Source: an uncultured Cyclobacteriaceae bacterium (GTDB lineage: Bacteria; Bacteroidota; Bacteroidia; Cytophagales; Cyclobacteriaceae). Taken from it: a stretch of 64,000 nt of DNA. Where the stretch lies: NCBI GenBank assembly GCA_947492745.1, contig CANLOE010000021.1, forward strand, positions 1-64,000, written 5' to 3'. The notes below the pieces were generated by a model that saw only the letters and a program-made list of their open reading frames with translations, did not search any database and had not been told where the DNA came from. The position numbers and the translations under genes are program-made. Shown here piece by piece: positions 55,201-63,979 of the stretch (positions within the stretch are counted from its first letter, which is position 1; every line of letters starts with the position of its first letter).

Positions 55201-58200
55201 ATTTCCCATGTATTAAAAACTATCTCACCATTAGTAAGTATAGGATCGCTCAAGCCCTGAAAGGAACCGGTCAGTGGAAAGAGGAATGCCGAACTGCCAT
55301 TTTTATAGGCTATTCCATTCGTGTTAGGGAGTATGAATTTGACCTGTATACTGTCCGCCATTGCCAGTTTGGTACTGGCCACTTCTATGGTGACCTCTAC
55401 TTCCCTGTTGCACACATCTCCTATAGGCTCCCCTTCTAAGGTCACTTGCAGTTCTGCTGGCTTTGGCTCCATGTCCAGCCTCGTGGAATACACCGGGCAG
55501 GTAAAGGACTCGAAGGTGGTCGGATACCCCGAACACTCGTATCCGGCATAAACCTGAATATAATCAGGTGAACAAGCAGAGTAGCTTGCAGTGATATTGA
55601 ACTGTCGTGTAGCATTCTGACCGATAGCACCTACGGTATACAGCTCCCCTTGCTGTGTCAGTAGACTATTGTCCGAAGCATTACGGACCTGTTCTACGTT
55701 CACTTCCCCTGTCGGGGAGACGATGTAAAGCCATACATTGTCCGCCTCGGAGTTGTTCGTATTGTTTTTGACCCTAAGATTCCAGGTTACCGTTTTCTCG
55801 ATACCGTCCACAACAGGATTGGCCGAGGACAAACCTAGGGTCGTCGGCGAAAACCGTACCTGATCGGGCGAAGCGGTATACCAGTCTGTCTCGCCACCGC
55901 CTATGCGTGTATCTCTTTCAAAAGTAAAGGCGAAGGGCATGTCCTGATAGGTATTGACAGGGACATCACAGGTAGGGGCTATCTCTACCCTTAGCTCTCC
56001 TTCATATCCATCATCCGATAGTTTCAATGAACCCCCATTATTCTCAAAGTACTGCGCTAGATTGTAATAGAGTGTATCATTGCTCACCAAGTCCGGGATT
56101 ATGCTATGAAGGGTCTGGGTAGCACTGTTATTGGTATAAATAGTTCGGGACTGTCTCAGCCGGGTATTGATCAGCTCATAGTTATCCGGAACAACGGTCC
56201 ATGCACGTCCGACATGAGACCACTGCCTATATTCGTAGGGAAAAAGATTTCCTCCATCATAATTGCCACAACAGGGTCCTACACTGAACTTGAAATGCTG
56301 TATAACTTCTCGGGAACAGGCACTTATCGTATATCGATTGACCGATTCATTTCTAAAGAAATAACCGATCAAAGTGATGTTACCACTGTAGCTATCGCAT
56401 TCGTATTTGTCGGCATTGTCCGTGGGCTGTGCGATATCGCTAAGGTAGTACTCGTTCGAAGCGGTAATTTCCCGTACTGCCCCTCCGATATTACCCGTAA
56501 CCTCATAGTTGGCGTACAATAGGACCGAATCGCCCTGTTCAAATTCGTAGCCCGAAAGCGCAGGACAACTGGCAGAAAGCACGGCCGTGCTGAAATCATA
56601 GGTAAAGGTCTGATCTTCTCCATTGATCACTCCCGTAGGCGTGATACCATCACAGGTATAGGTCTGTAGTGTACTGGCGTCGTATATTCTTACCGAAGCA
56701 CCGATAGCCATCAGGTTCTGTCCCGCTTCTATCTGAGAGGAAGCATAGCCAAAAGACCAGCTGGGATGATCGACCGAGGTATTGACTACTCCATAATGCA
56801 CTGTACGGAAAGTATCCCCGACCATGACCCTATTTAATTTTACTCGTGTGAAATCCAGGCTACCCGATGCATCGGCGTTACCATCTTGGTTGTTATCGGG
56901 GCTACCAAAACTGGTCCTTTCGATATCAAAAGCATAAAAAGACATCCCTTCGCATACACCACCCGGGCAGTGCAGTTGACTACTGACGACTTCATCACAG
57001 ACCATTTCGGTATAGAAGTCCGTCGTACAATCGGTGGCCGTAGCATAATCGATACTCATGGATACATCGACCTGTCCCGTTACCGCAGCGGAACAATCTG
57101 CCGTTAGAAAAAGGTTGACTTCCGACTTGTTGATGGTAAAGGGTGCCGGCATGGGGTACTGCGCCTCTAAGGTTCCATTTGGCGCATCGTATACGATTGA
57201 AGAAGCTGTCCATACACTCGGACCACTTTGAAACAGTATATCTTGATTGGTATCGACAATTTTCAGCCCTGTAGGAAGTTGTATACGAAGTCTATAGTGA
57301 GCTCCATCTCCTTCGGGCAGTTCATTGGTATGTGATGCCACGGTATAACGGAATTCGCTCCTCTCACCATTGTAGATATCGGTAGGCGATTCTGTCAGCA
57401 TGGACATATCCACATTGGTCACTTCTTGGCCAACGGAGGACTTACTGTAAGATTCCAATTGACAGAAATCGTTATAGTCCACTTCATATTCCCAGCCGGT
57501 ATTGTTTTCGTCGGCACAGGCACTGATAGTACAGTTATACGTATTAAAATATATCGTTATCGACTGCCCCGCAGCTATATCGGGAAGATCCAGTAGGACA
57601 CGACCAACGGGCGCTGCTCCAAGACAGGCATAATCTCCCGCATTATCCGTGGCAAATGTGCTCGTGGGCACGATGGGAATCTGAGCCCCGTTATCGACAC
57701 TGTAGGTGATATTCTGTTCATCGATTTTAGAGTATATCCCTTGATCATAGCCATTACCCGTGGATTTGAAGATATCAATGGAGATATTGGTAGCTATACC
57801 CGAGCCACTATTGGTCAATATGATTTCCTGCCCTGAGGCAGAACCGTCACCATAACAGTCGTCCAAGGATGCATTGGACTGTAAATTGATGTTTGGACTT
57901 AGGTAGTCAATGACAGTGTGCGCATAGCTATTGGAAGTGACCGAATATTCTCCATCACAACCCCATGTAGCCGCGATGGCCGAGCTGACAGTCGCATCTT
58001 CGCAACCCGAAGCACGGAGTGTCTGTGTCACCGTGATGCTCTCGTTGGTATCAAAGGTAGTATTACCATTTCCTATAGAAGAGAAATCGCTACCACTAAG
58101 GGTGATGATATCACCCGTCAGCGTACCGATATCGGTAGCCAGTAAATCCACGCCTGCCTGTACTCGTGTGTCGGAAATATCGAAGGTACTTACTGCACCA

Positions 58201-58775
58201 TTTCCCGCATTGACAATACGGATACTTCGGGTATAAGTATCTCCTACTTCCACGTCTATACTACTGGGATTCAGCTCTACGATGTTCAGTGCCGCGAAAA
58301 GCAGGTTATGGGAAGCGGAGGTATGACTTTCATTACCCGTACTGTGCTGCACGGATACTTCATGCCGAAAGACATTTCCCGCTTGTTGATGGGCTATGGC
58401 TGCCTTTTTGGCTACCACATTGATGGAAAAATCAACGGCCTGCCCATTCGGCAGGTCATTCACTTCCAGCAATATATTGCCCAGATCGGTTATATTGCTC
58501 TCCCGAACATTAAAAGAGGAAGACTCCAGTATAGAACCAGGCACATACTGAATCCCAACAGGTAGTGTTACCGTAATCACCTGCCCCGTAAGGGACACAC
58601 CTGTAGCATTAGCATACAGTATATCAAAGGTGGCTTCATCGCCACATACGGTAATATCAGAAAACACCTCCGAACTGATATCCTGTGCCTCAACATACCA
58701 CTGGTTACAGAATAGCAACAATAGCAAAAAGAAAGCCTTGGGAGCAATTTTGTTTATTGAGTAAAATTCTCTCAT
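52272..58775 (-). CDS. Giant T9SS-secreted surface protein with FG-GAP/ASPIC-UnbV region
   Basis: 2167 residues. Signal peptide (KAFFLLLLLFCNQWYVEA). The first 1250 residues are beta-rich, with DUF11-like segments (GDTYTRSIRIVNAGNGAVSTF). Then come about eight FG-GAP/VCBS units (WADYDNDGDIDVFVSNQ, YKNDGSGNFT; DNA 53930-54960) with calcium-binding DxDxDG patterns, an ASPIC/UnbV module (IDSVIVEWPSGTTQ), an SdrD B-like unit (VYHDANGNGAYDVGETAMPG), another DUF11-like part, a DUF7619-like part (GSFDPNDKLVFPRGG) and a type A T9SS sorting domain (YPNPNQGTVTLKYLGQ ... LPNGYYVVGVKD). Likely adhesin or surface-exposed binding protein. It is 29 bp after the DUF1972 glycosyltransferase gene and may share its transcript. 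Confidence 0.88.
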   Translation of the reverse strand: MREFYSINKIAPKAFFLLLLLFCNQWYVEAQDISSEVFSDITVCGDEATFDILYANATGVSLTGQVITVTLPVGIQYVPGSILESSSFNVRESNITDLGNILLEVNDLPNGQAVDFSINVVAKKAAIAHQQAGNVFRHEVSVQHSTGNESHTSASHNLLFAALNIVELNPSSIDVEVGDTYTRSIRIVNAGNGAVSTFDISDTRVQAGVDLLATDIGTLTGDIITLSGSDFSSIGNGNTTFDTNESITVTQTLRASGCEDATVSSAIAATWGCDGEYSVTSNSYAHTVIDYLSPNINLQSNASLDDCYGDGSASGQEIILTNSGSGIATNISIDIFKSTGNGYDQGIYSKIDEQNITYSVDNGAQIPIVPTSTFATDNAGDYACLGAAPVGRVLLDLPDIAAGQSITIYFNTYNCTISACADENNTGWEYEVDYNDFCQLESYSKSSVGQEVTNVDMSMLTESPTDIYNGERSEFRYTVASHTNELPEGDGAHYRLRIQLPTGLKIVDTNQDILFQSGPSVWTASSIVYDAPNGTLEAQYPMPAPFTINKSEVNLFLTADCSAAVTGQVDVSMSIDYATATDCTTDFYTEMVCDEVVSSQLHCPGGVCEGMSFYAFDIERTSFGSPDNNQDGNADASGSLDFTRVKLNRVMVGDTFRTVHYGVVNTSVDHPSWSFGYASSQIEAGQNLMAIGASVRIYDASTLQTYTCDGITPTGVINGEDQTFTYDFSTAVLSASCPALSGYEFEQGDSVLLYANYEVTGNIGGAVREITASNEYYLSDIAQPTDNADKYECDSYSGNITLIGYFFRNESVNRYTISACSREVIQHFKFSVGPCCGNYDGGNLFPYEYRQWSHVGRAWTVVPDNYELINTRLRQSRTIYTNNSATQTLHSIIPDLVSNDTLYYNLAQYFENNGGSLKLSDDGYEGELRVEIAPTCDVPVNTYQDMPFAFTFERDTRIGGGETDWYTASPDQVRFSPTTLGLSSANPVVDGIEKTVTWNLRVKNNTNNSEADNVWLYIVSPTGEVNVEQVRNASDNSLLTQQGELYTVGAIGQNATRQFNITASYSACSPDYIQVYAGYECSGYPTTFESFTCPVYSTRLDMEPKPAELQVTLEGEPIGDVCNREVEVTIEVASTKLAMADSIQVKFILPNTNGIAYKNGSSAFLFPLTGSFQGLSDPILTNGEIVFNTWEISTYIAENGLPGVLNLDSNRFQLKARFTLNSDYRPGDFILAEINGQESCGAALPTKFFAYDPTVKFEENTTAGLTDDISDSWSAAWVDYDNDGFEDLFVPEYNPQKGNLLYKNNGDGTFSKVTTGPLVEDRSTATGSTWADYDNDGDIDVFVSNQSGGPSFLYNNNGDGTFTKAIQESINTYDGHSHTPSWVDYDNDGYLDLFVTGYFRSEFNRLYKNDGSGNFTVNGGSAPSLSVSNAIGATWADYDNDRDMDLFIPNIDQDNILYRNDGNGDFTQITEGSIVQDGGNSVGASWGDYDNDGFLDLFVANAGNENNFLYRNNGDGTFTKVTSGIVVNDRGHSHGSAWGDFNNDGFLDLFVANDQNEVNFLYTNNGDGTFAKTDNAINYSGGNSFGSAWGDPDNDGDLDLFIAQHSNQTNTYFTNSGGSCNSKGCFTLQGTRSNRSGIGAKIRVKATVYNSSVWQVREVSAQTGGGSSGQSTLRALFGLGDAAQIDSVIVEWPSGTTQYLVNQPVNGCVEIIEETDPLVCGKVYHDANGNGAYDVGETAMPGVEIRVEPLGMMLVTDEQGDYRTYLGEGQYTLSQVAQEGWAQSSPVPQGDYQLSIVPSGEYCGNDFGNTPTCNEANLQVSVAATAFRRGFRNVLVIVYENKGSKAALDTELSIHMEEGVVAVDGDPEWDGETNGPSSTEYTWDLGTVAAFEKGIIYLTDSISLATTNGDSLSVSAVIAGSGADCDMSDNLATAKEEVVGSFDPNDKLVFPRGGIGEGDSLTYTIRFQNVGNYYASRVIIIDTLSQHLDTHTLEITGLSHNFRYNILKNNVLKFEAYDIHLPDSTTNEPESHGFVKFRIKPKVGVWPGTEIKNRAAIQFDFNKYLITNIVVNKFNYPRSYNNELLAYPNPNQGTVTLKYLGQIDGETRTLPFVQVDLKDRTGKTVLQLSNDRYFEPSLDLNHLPNGYYVVGVKDQYGQWAYTQIIKN
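53930..54960 (-). repeat. Coding tandem repeats of about 120-180 bp (FG-GAP units)
   Basis: The same DNA phrases recur: CATCGTTATCATAATC, AGGTCCAGAAAACCATC and AAGGTACC(A/G)TC(A/T)CCGTTATT. Two adjacent units (54120-54310) are especially alike, as expected from recent duplication or gene conversion. Confidence 0.75.
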
Positions 58776-58804
58776 AAGTTATTGTTGATATAAAGGTGAA
58801 AAAA

Positions 58805-59953
58805 TTAAGCAGCCCGTTCTATGTCCGCAGTCATGAGAACTTCTTGTTCCGTAGCTCCTCCTTCTATGAGGGAAAAATAGCGATGGGTAATCGTGGACCA
58901 AGTGTACTGCTGGTCGGCAATTTGCTTTAATTGTGTGGCCAAGTCCCTGAGCTGAGCTGTAGAGGTATTCTCAATAGCGTCGATCAGTTCCGACTCGCTT
59001 TTAAAATATATCGATTTATCATAGGTAGTCGCGCGGTTATAGTCAACATCAAAGGTCAATACGGGCAAGCCCAGATGCATGGCCTCGACCAGTGAAGGGT
59101 TAGTGCCACCTGCACTATGTCCATGCAAGTAGAAGCTACAGTTACTTCTCAGCACATCAAGAATCGCTAAGTTGTAGATAGGATCCAGCAACGTTATGTT
59201 TTCATAGCCACCATATCTCTCCTTAAGTTTGAGTCCGTATTTGCTGTGCGCCCAGTTCCCTACGATGACGAGTTGCTTTGCAGGTAATTTTGCAAAGGCC
59301 CCCAATACCATATGAATATTATTTTCGGGTTCGATACGACATACCTTGAAGGCATAATCACCATCCAAAAAAGCATACTTTTCTACCATATCCTCAGTAA
59401 TAGGTAGCGGACGGGTGTGATCTGCCCCGTAGGCAATCAAAGCACTTTCTACTTTATGCTTTTGCTTTACATAATTTTTGATAACGGCATTATCACAGAT
59501 GACCTCGTCAGCGTATCGTATGGCGATGGACTCCGAGTAACGGAGAAAGAGTTTTGTGAACCTCCCCCATTTACTACGTTTCCACTCCATACCATCCACA
59601 TTAACGATTATCTTCTTGTCAGAAACCATTTTGAGAATAGGTAAGAACAAACAACCGGATACGCCCAAAACCAAGAGCACATCGGCAAAGAACATGGCGT
59701 GTAGCATACTGAAAAAATCGTAAAAAATACTTTGGATGCCATTTGGCTTCAGTGGTACGTATACGATACTGGCTCCCTCCCATGAAGAAACACGCTCCTT
59801 TGCACTGTAGTGATGTGTGGAGTTGTATACCGTGATGTTCATCTTAGAAGCCAAATGCCTGACGAGATAATGTGCTAGAGTCTCAAAACCACCATATTTT
59901 GCAGGAACACCTACTGTACCAATAATCGCTACGCTTTTTTTAGAATTGTCCAT
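58805..59953 (-). CDS. DUF1972-type GT4 glycosyltransferase
   Basis: 382 residues from ATG 59953 (MDNSKKSVAIIGTVGVPAKYGG); the frame is open 17 codons further upstream. The N-terminal half is the DUF1972 domain of rhamnosyl- and related transferases (PAKYGGFETLAHYLV, TVYNSTHHYSAKERVSSWEG). The C-terminal half has YKVCRIEPENNIHMVLGAF-like and HGHSAGGTNPSLVEAMHLGLPVLTFDVDYNR, the GT4 donor motif. It probably works on a surface polysaccharide or glycoprotein. It stands just upstream of the giant surface protein, which may be its substrate; that link is inference. Confidence 0.85.
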   Translation of the reverse strand: MDNSKKSVAIIGTVGVPAKYGGFETLAHYLVRHLASKMNITVYNSTHHYSAKERVSSWEGASIVYVPLKPNGIQSIFYDFFSMLHAMFFADVLLVLGVSGCLFLPILKMVSDKKIIVNVDGMEWKRSKWGRFTKLFLRYSESIAIRYADEVICDNAVIKNYVKQKHKVESALIAYGADHTRPLPITEDMVEKYAFLDGDYAFKVCRIEPENNIHMVLGAFAKLPAKQLVIVGNWAHSKYGLKLKERYGGYENITLLDPIYNLAILDVLRSNCSFYLHGHSAGGTNPSLVEAMHLGLPVLTFDVDYNRATTYDKSIYFKSESELIDAIENTSTAQLRDLATQLKQIADQQYTWSTITHRYFSLIEGGATEQEVLMTADIERAA

Positions 59954-60302
59954 GATGAAAAAATGTTTGTTTGGTCTTAAATCGTACTCTAAAATTACTT
60001 TCATTCCTTCAGTGCTTTTTTTCTTTTGGTCGGTTCGTAGAATCTCTAAGTCAAATTGTCAAAATAATCTCATGATCAGTGAGCACCGCATTAGGGCAGC
60101 CCCTATCTACCATTCATCCTGACGTGCGGTACATTCGTCGTTATTTCTTGTCAAAGGTCGAAGGAAATTTACCTATAAACAGTCGAAATCCAAAAAAAAT
60201 ATACCACATAAAATACTCAAACATCTTTAAAATCCGTTATATGTTATTTCCGCTACAATACTCATGAGGTAAAAAATCATTGTGCCGTAAAGTATATCAT
60301 CT

Positions 60303-60462
60303 AATCCAGACGATTCCTTCTATTGCAGAGTCAACTTCTTCAAATCAGTGAAATAGAAGTATCTTTTGAATCAACGGTAGCAGTTTTACGCCGAACCCTG
60401 TAAAACTCAAAATCTATTGGATTTTAATCCTCAGCATGAAACTCCAATACATCCTCTGGATT
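60303..60462 (-). repeat. Degenerate family B copy
   Basis: The order CTTCTTCAAATCAGTGAAAT, GAATCAACGGTAGCAG, CCGAACCCTG, TTTTAATCCTCAGCATGAA follows the reverse strand of family B, with many changes. It is the oldest copy seen. Ends are approximate. Confidence 0.6.
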
Positions 60463-60502
60463 TTATAAAAACCTACCTTTTATACCTAAACACAAGGGAC
60501 TT

Positions 60503-60630
60503 TTGACTTAGATGCCACTATTTTCTAAAGTCTCCGATGACAAGTCTACCCGTAACGGTTCAACACAATACGGATTTTTCCCAAGGGCCATTACCTATAA
60601 GGTTTCCCATTTCATTTTTCCTTGAGCATA
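60503..60630 (+). repeat. Family E repeat, copy 2
   Basis: About 128 bp beginning TTGACTTAGATGCCACTATT and ending TTGAGCATAA. It matches 51381-51510. Confidence 0.75.
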
Positions 60631-60891
60631 ATTTACGTTGACCGTGACGTAATTTTGGCCATACCGCTTTAAAAAAGCTTCATTAGGGTAGAAAATCTTT
60701 AGTTTTCGCTGTGGAATAGAAGGTCCAAATCACTTCCTTATATAATGATTATCATTGAGCTTAATTTATACTCTATAATTTCATATTTTTAGCTTGCTGT
60801 TACCTGCGAGGGGAATTGTATCCTTTTAGAGATATTTTTCAGTAGTAACGGTTAGGTCAGGGAGATGCGAAACGACCGCATCCATATCTCA

Positions 60892-61233
60892 AAGACTGTT
60901 TTAAACTGTATCTCTTTTATTTTATCCGGTAAAGTTGCTTGTCTTTTAGAGTCGGAAGGAACGCTCGAGCTCTTTTTTATGCATTGTGGAGAAATGGGTA
61001 TGTGAAGGTTTTATGTTAAGGGTATTGATGTTTTATGGTCGCATAAAATTTGTATCAGTGGCATTCATCGCAAGCTTTTACTTTCGTTATCATCCTCAAT
61101 ACTGTATGTAATCTTTTAGCGCATCATTTCGTAAAAAATCTTCGTATATAGCCTTGCTATTTTTGTCAATTGATTCTGATTTTAACATATCGGGTAACAA
61201 AATTTAGCCATAACAGCTTTTAAAACAGTCTCT
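60892..61233 (+). mobile_element. Family D element, long subtype, uninterrupted
   Basis: About 342 bp from AAGACTGTTTTAAACTG to TTTTAAAACAGTCTCT, then TA. Internal words CGCATCATTTCGTAAAAAATC and ATATAGCCTTGCTATTTTTGTC match the D middle. It ends 38 bp before the next gene. Confidence 0.75.
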
Positions 61234-61271
61234 TAATCGTAGTTTTTTATAACACAAAGCAAATTTTCTCA

Positions 61272-63308
61272 ATGACACGAAAAAGAACAATAGTTTTCGG
61301 TATCGTACTTCTGTTGGTAGGTATTGTAGCCTATAGCGTGTACCAGTTCTATCTGGTCCCCACCAAGAATCTACTTCCAATATATTTGATCCCCAAGGAT
61401 GCCGTGTACATCGTAGAGACGGAGGAACCCGTTGATAACTGGGAAGAAATCAGTGCCAGTGAGGTTTGGCATCACCTGAACAACAATGCCTATTTCGCTG
61501 AACTCACCTCCAATGCCAATGCGCTGGATACTTTGTTCAAAGAGAATAAAAGTCTGTTCAAATTGATAGGTTCCCGCTCTCTTATGGTCTCTGCACACAT
61601 GTACAAACGGCAGGAATATGACTTTCTCTTTGTGGTAGACCTACAAAAAGTGGCCAAACTGACTCAACTAAAAAACTACCTGAATACTATTTTGAGTGAT
61701 GGCTTCCGTGTCAGCCGCAGGGAGTATCACGGCGAAGAGATCATAGAACTTTATGATAAGGAAAGCCGGGAGACTTTGTATATGTCCTTCATAGAAAACC
61801 TACTGGTCTGTAGTTATACGCATACGCTATTGGAAGCTTCCATCGACCAATACGGCGAACCTGTCATAGGTCGTGATATCGACTATATTGAAATCAGCAA
61901 GAAAGTGGGGCAGGACGATATGTTTCGCCTTTACTTACAGTATCGGTACTTGGACGACTATGCCATGGCCTATATGTCCTCTCCGAATGAGTATCTCCAG
62001 AACTTGAGCGAACACTTACTGTACTCCGGCTTTACTTTTGCCCTGAAAAAGAACAGTATGATCGTAGCTGATGGTTATACCAATGTGAATGAGGATAGTG
62101 TAACCTATTTGAGCGTATTACAATCTTCGGGAAAAGGCTCCAGGAGTATCTCCGGAGTAGCCCCACAAAGGACCGCGTTCTATATGAGCTTGGGCTTTGA
62201 TAGCTTCAGTGAATTCTATGAAAACTTCGTGCAGTTGAAAGAAGAAGAGGGTGGGGAGTTTACCGAACACCGAAAGAGCTTAGCGAAAATGGAGAAATTC
62301 CTAAAAATCAGAATAAAAGAAAACTTCATCGACTGGATTGATGATGAGATAGCCTTTCTCCAAATGCAGGCTTCGGGTCTCGGCAAAAAAAATGAGTTTG
62401 CCATAGTATTAAAAGCCAAGAACGGTGACGAGGCCAAAGAAAATCTAGATTATATCATCAAACAGATAAAGCGGAAAACACCAGTGAAGTTCAAACAGGT
62501 GACCTACAAAGGCTACCCTATCAATTTTATGTCCATAAAGGGTTTTTTCAAATTGCTCTTAGGAAAGTTCTTTGCCGATTTGGAAAAACCCTATTTTACC
62601 GTTATCGACGACTATGTTGTTTTCAGTAATCACCCTCAGACACTCAAAAATGTCATTAATGACTTCAACGCTGAAAATACACTATCGTCATCCCCTGACT
62701 ATAACGCCTTCAACAACTACTTCGACAAAAAGTCCAATCTTTTTGCCTACATTAATACCCCACTCCTCCACAAGAATCTAAAAATGCTTGCGGACAAAGA
62801 GACCCGCTCGAACTTGGAGAAAAACAAAGAGTACATTACCTGCTTCTCACAAATCGGCTTTCAACTGACCCCTTCGGGAAGTGTATTCGAAAGCAAACTG
62901 GTACTGCAATATCAAGACCCGGAGGTCTTGGACCGCAAGTTGCAGTTTGCCAGCCGACCGGAAAAATTACTATTGGAAAAGTTCGGACCTTCCTTCCATA
63001 ACGAACCCTTGGACATTGCCGTGGCCGATGTTACGCTATTAAAAATGGTCGAAGAGGAAGAAATCATCAAGGTAGAAGAAATCAACCCCGAAGACTTGGA
63101 TGCCAAGGTATACACTGAAACCTTTGAGGACGGAACCCTAAAAATAGAAGTCTCCCTGAAAGATGGCCTGAAACACGGAACCTATAGAGAGTACCATCCC
63201 AATGGTGCCATAAAGCTAAAGGGAAAATATAAGCGGGACAAACAGGTCGGTCTGTGGAAAGCTTATGATCAAGAAGGAAATACACTGGAAAGAAAAAGAT
63301 ACCGATAG
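61272..63308 (+). CDS. DUF3352-like membrane-anchored protein with MORN-type C-terminus
   Basis: 678 residues. An N-terminal hydrophobic anchor (TIVFGIVLLLVGIVAYSVYQF) leaves the rest outside the cytoplasm. Residues about 35-620 resemble DUF3352-type proteins: LIPKDAVYIVETEEP near the start, a long alternating alpha/beta body (FLFVVDLQKVAKLTQLKNYL, SLGFDSFSEFYENFVQLKEE). The last 60 residues hold three MORN-2-type repeats (DGLKHGTYREYHPNGAIKLKG, RDKQVGLWKAYDQEGN). The function is unknown; Bacteroidota often have one such gene per genome. Monocistronic. Confidence 0.75.
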   Translation: MTRKRTIVFGIVLLLVGIVAYSVYQFYLVPTKNLLPIYLIPKDAVYIVETEEPVDNWEEISASEVWHHLNNNAYFAELTSNANALDTLFKENKSLFKLIGSRSLMVSAHMYKRQEYDFLFVVDLQKVAKLTQLKNYLNTILSDGFRVSRREYHGEEIIELYDKESRETLYMSFIENLLVCSYTHTLLEASIDQYGEPVIGRDIDYIEISKKVGQDDMFRLYLQYRYLDDYAMAYMSSPNEYLQNLSEHLLYSGFTFALKKNSMIVADGYTNVNEDSVTYLSVLQSSGKGSRSISGVAPQRTAFYMSLGFDSFSEFYENFVQLKEEEGGEFTEHRKSLAKMEKFLKIRIKENFIDWIDDEIAFLQMQASGLGKKNEFAIVLKAKNGDEAKENLDYIIKQIKRKTPVKFKQVTYKGYPINFMSIKGFFKLLLGKFFADLEKPYFTVIDDYVVFSNHPQTLKNVINDFNAENTLSSSPDYNAFNNYFDKKSNLFAYINTPLLHKNLKMLADKETRSNLEKNKEYITCFSQIGFQLTPSGSVFESKLVLQYQDPEVLDRKLQFASRPEKLLLEKFGPSFHNEPLDIAVADVTLLKMVEEEEIIKVEEINPEDLDAKVYTETFEDGTLKIEVSLKDGLKHGTYREYHPNGAIKLKGKYKRDKQVGLWKAYDQEGNTLERKRYR

Positions 63309-63328
63309 GCCTTAGGCCAAGACCTCTA

Positions 63329-63427
63329 AGAGCCTGTCTTGAACTGTATCTCTTTTGTTTTCATTTGGTAGGCATTGATTTTTAATCGTCACTTGGAATT
63401 CGTAGGTACAGATCTGTCTCAAGTTGA
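63329..63427 (+). mobile_element. Family D left part
   Basis: AGAGCCTGTCTTGAACTG preceded by TA; the D sequence runs to CAGATCTGTCTCAAGTTGA and is then interrupted by the C element. No right end is seen before the window ends. Confidence 0.6.
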
Positions 63428-63593
63428 ACCCAAAATGATCGATAGAAATCGTGATGAGCGTATAAATAATAAAATATCAACCATTTGGGTTCGTTCAGCA
63501 TAGCACCGTTATGGTGAATGGGGACAGGAGGGCAAAGCTTCTGGCATGAAGCTATTTATGCGCGGAATAGGAAGGCTATTGATTATTTTGGGT
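63428..63593 (+). mobile_element. Family C element with a B'-type core (chimera)
   Basis: The outer ends are those of C (ACCCAAAATGATCGATAG and GGCTATTGATTATTTTGGGT), but the apex CATAGCACCGTTATGGTGAATGG is the B' hairpin. It is 166 bp long. Flanks are TGA and TTA. Confidence 0.75.
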
Positions 63594-63596
63594 TTA

Positions 63597-63634
63597 ACCC
63601 AAAATGTCCATTAGAAAATCTATTCCGGACTTAA
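63597..63634 (-). mobile_element. Family B fragment truncated at A
   Basis: 38 bp identical to the start of the reverse-oriented B copies (ACCCAAAATGTCCATTAG onward). The rest of B is missing on the other side of the A insertion. Confidence 0.75.
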
Positions 63635-63793
63635 TACAAACTTAGCTTTTAACTATCGCATATCTTCTTGTTCATTTTGCTTCACTCTGCGTTGACCATC
63701 CTCGGGATAGCGCTGCTATCCCTGCGGTTCTCGCCTTGATTGAAAAAAAATGACCCGCGCAATCTTATACGACATTTAAAACCCAAATTTGTA
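63635..63793 (+). mobile_element. Family A MITE-like element
   Basis: 159 bp, TAA duplicated at 63632-63634 and 63794-63796; intact hairpin GGATAGC-GCT-GCTATCC. Confidence 0.9.
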
Positions 63794-63809
63794 TAACACG
63801 ATATGATAA

Positions 63810-63979
63810 ACCCGGATCATGCATTGGAAAATCCACTGCGAATCTAAATAGCTGCAAACCGGTCGTTACACTAAGTTTTGTTGAATTCACCATAGCGGTG
63901 CTATGCTAAATCCAACAAAACTCCCTGATATATTGACGGTTAAATCCTATTTATGAAGTCCCAACGCATAATCCGGGGT
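63810..63979 (-). mobile_element. Family B' MITE-like element
   Basis: 170 bp, ACCCGGATCATGC to GCATAATCCGGGGT, hairpin CATAGC-GGT-GCTATG. Left flank TAA, right flank AAA. Confidence 0.8.
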
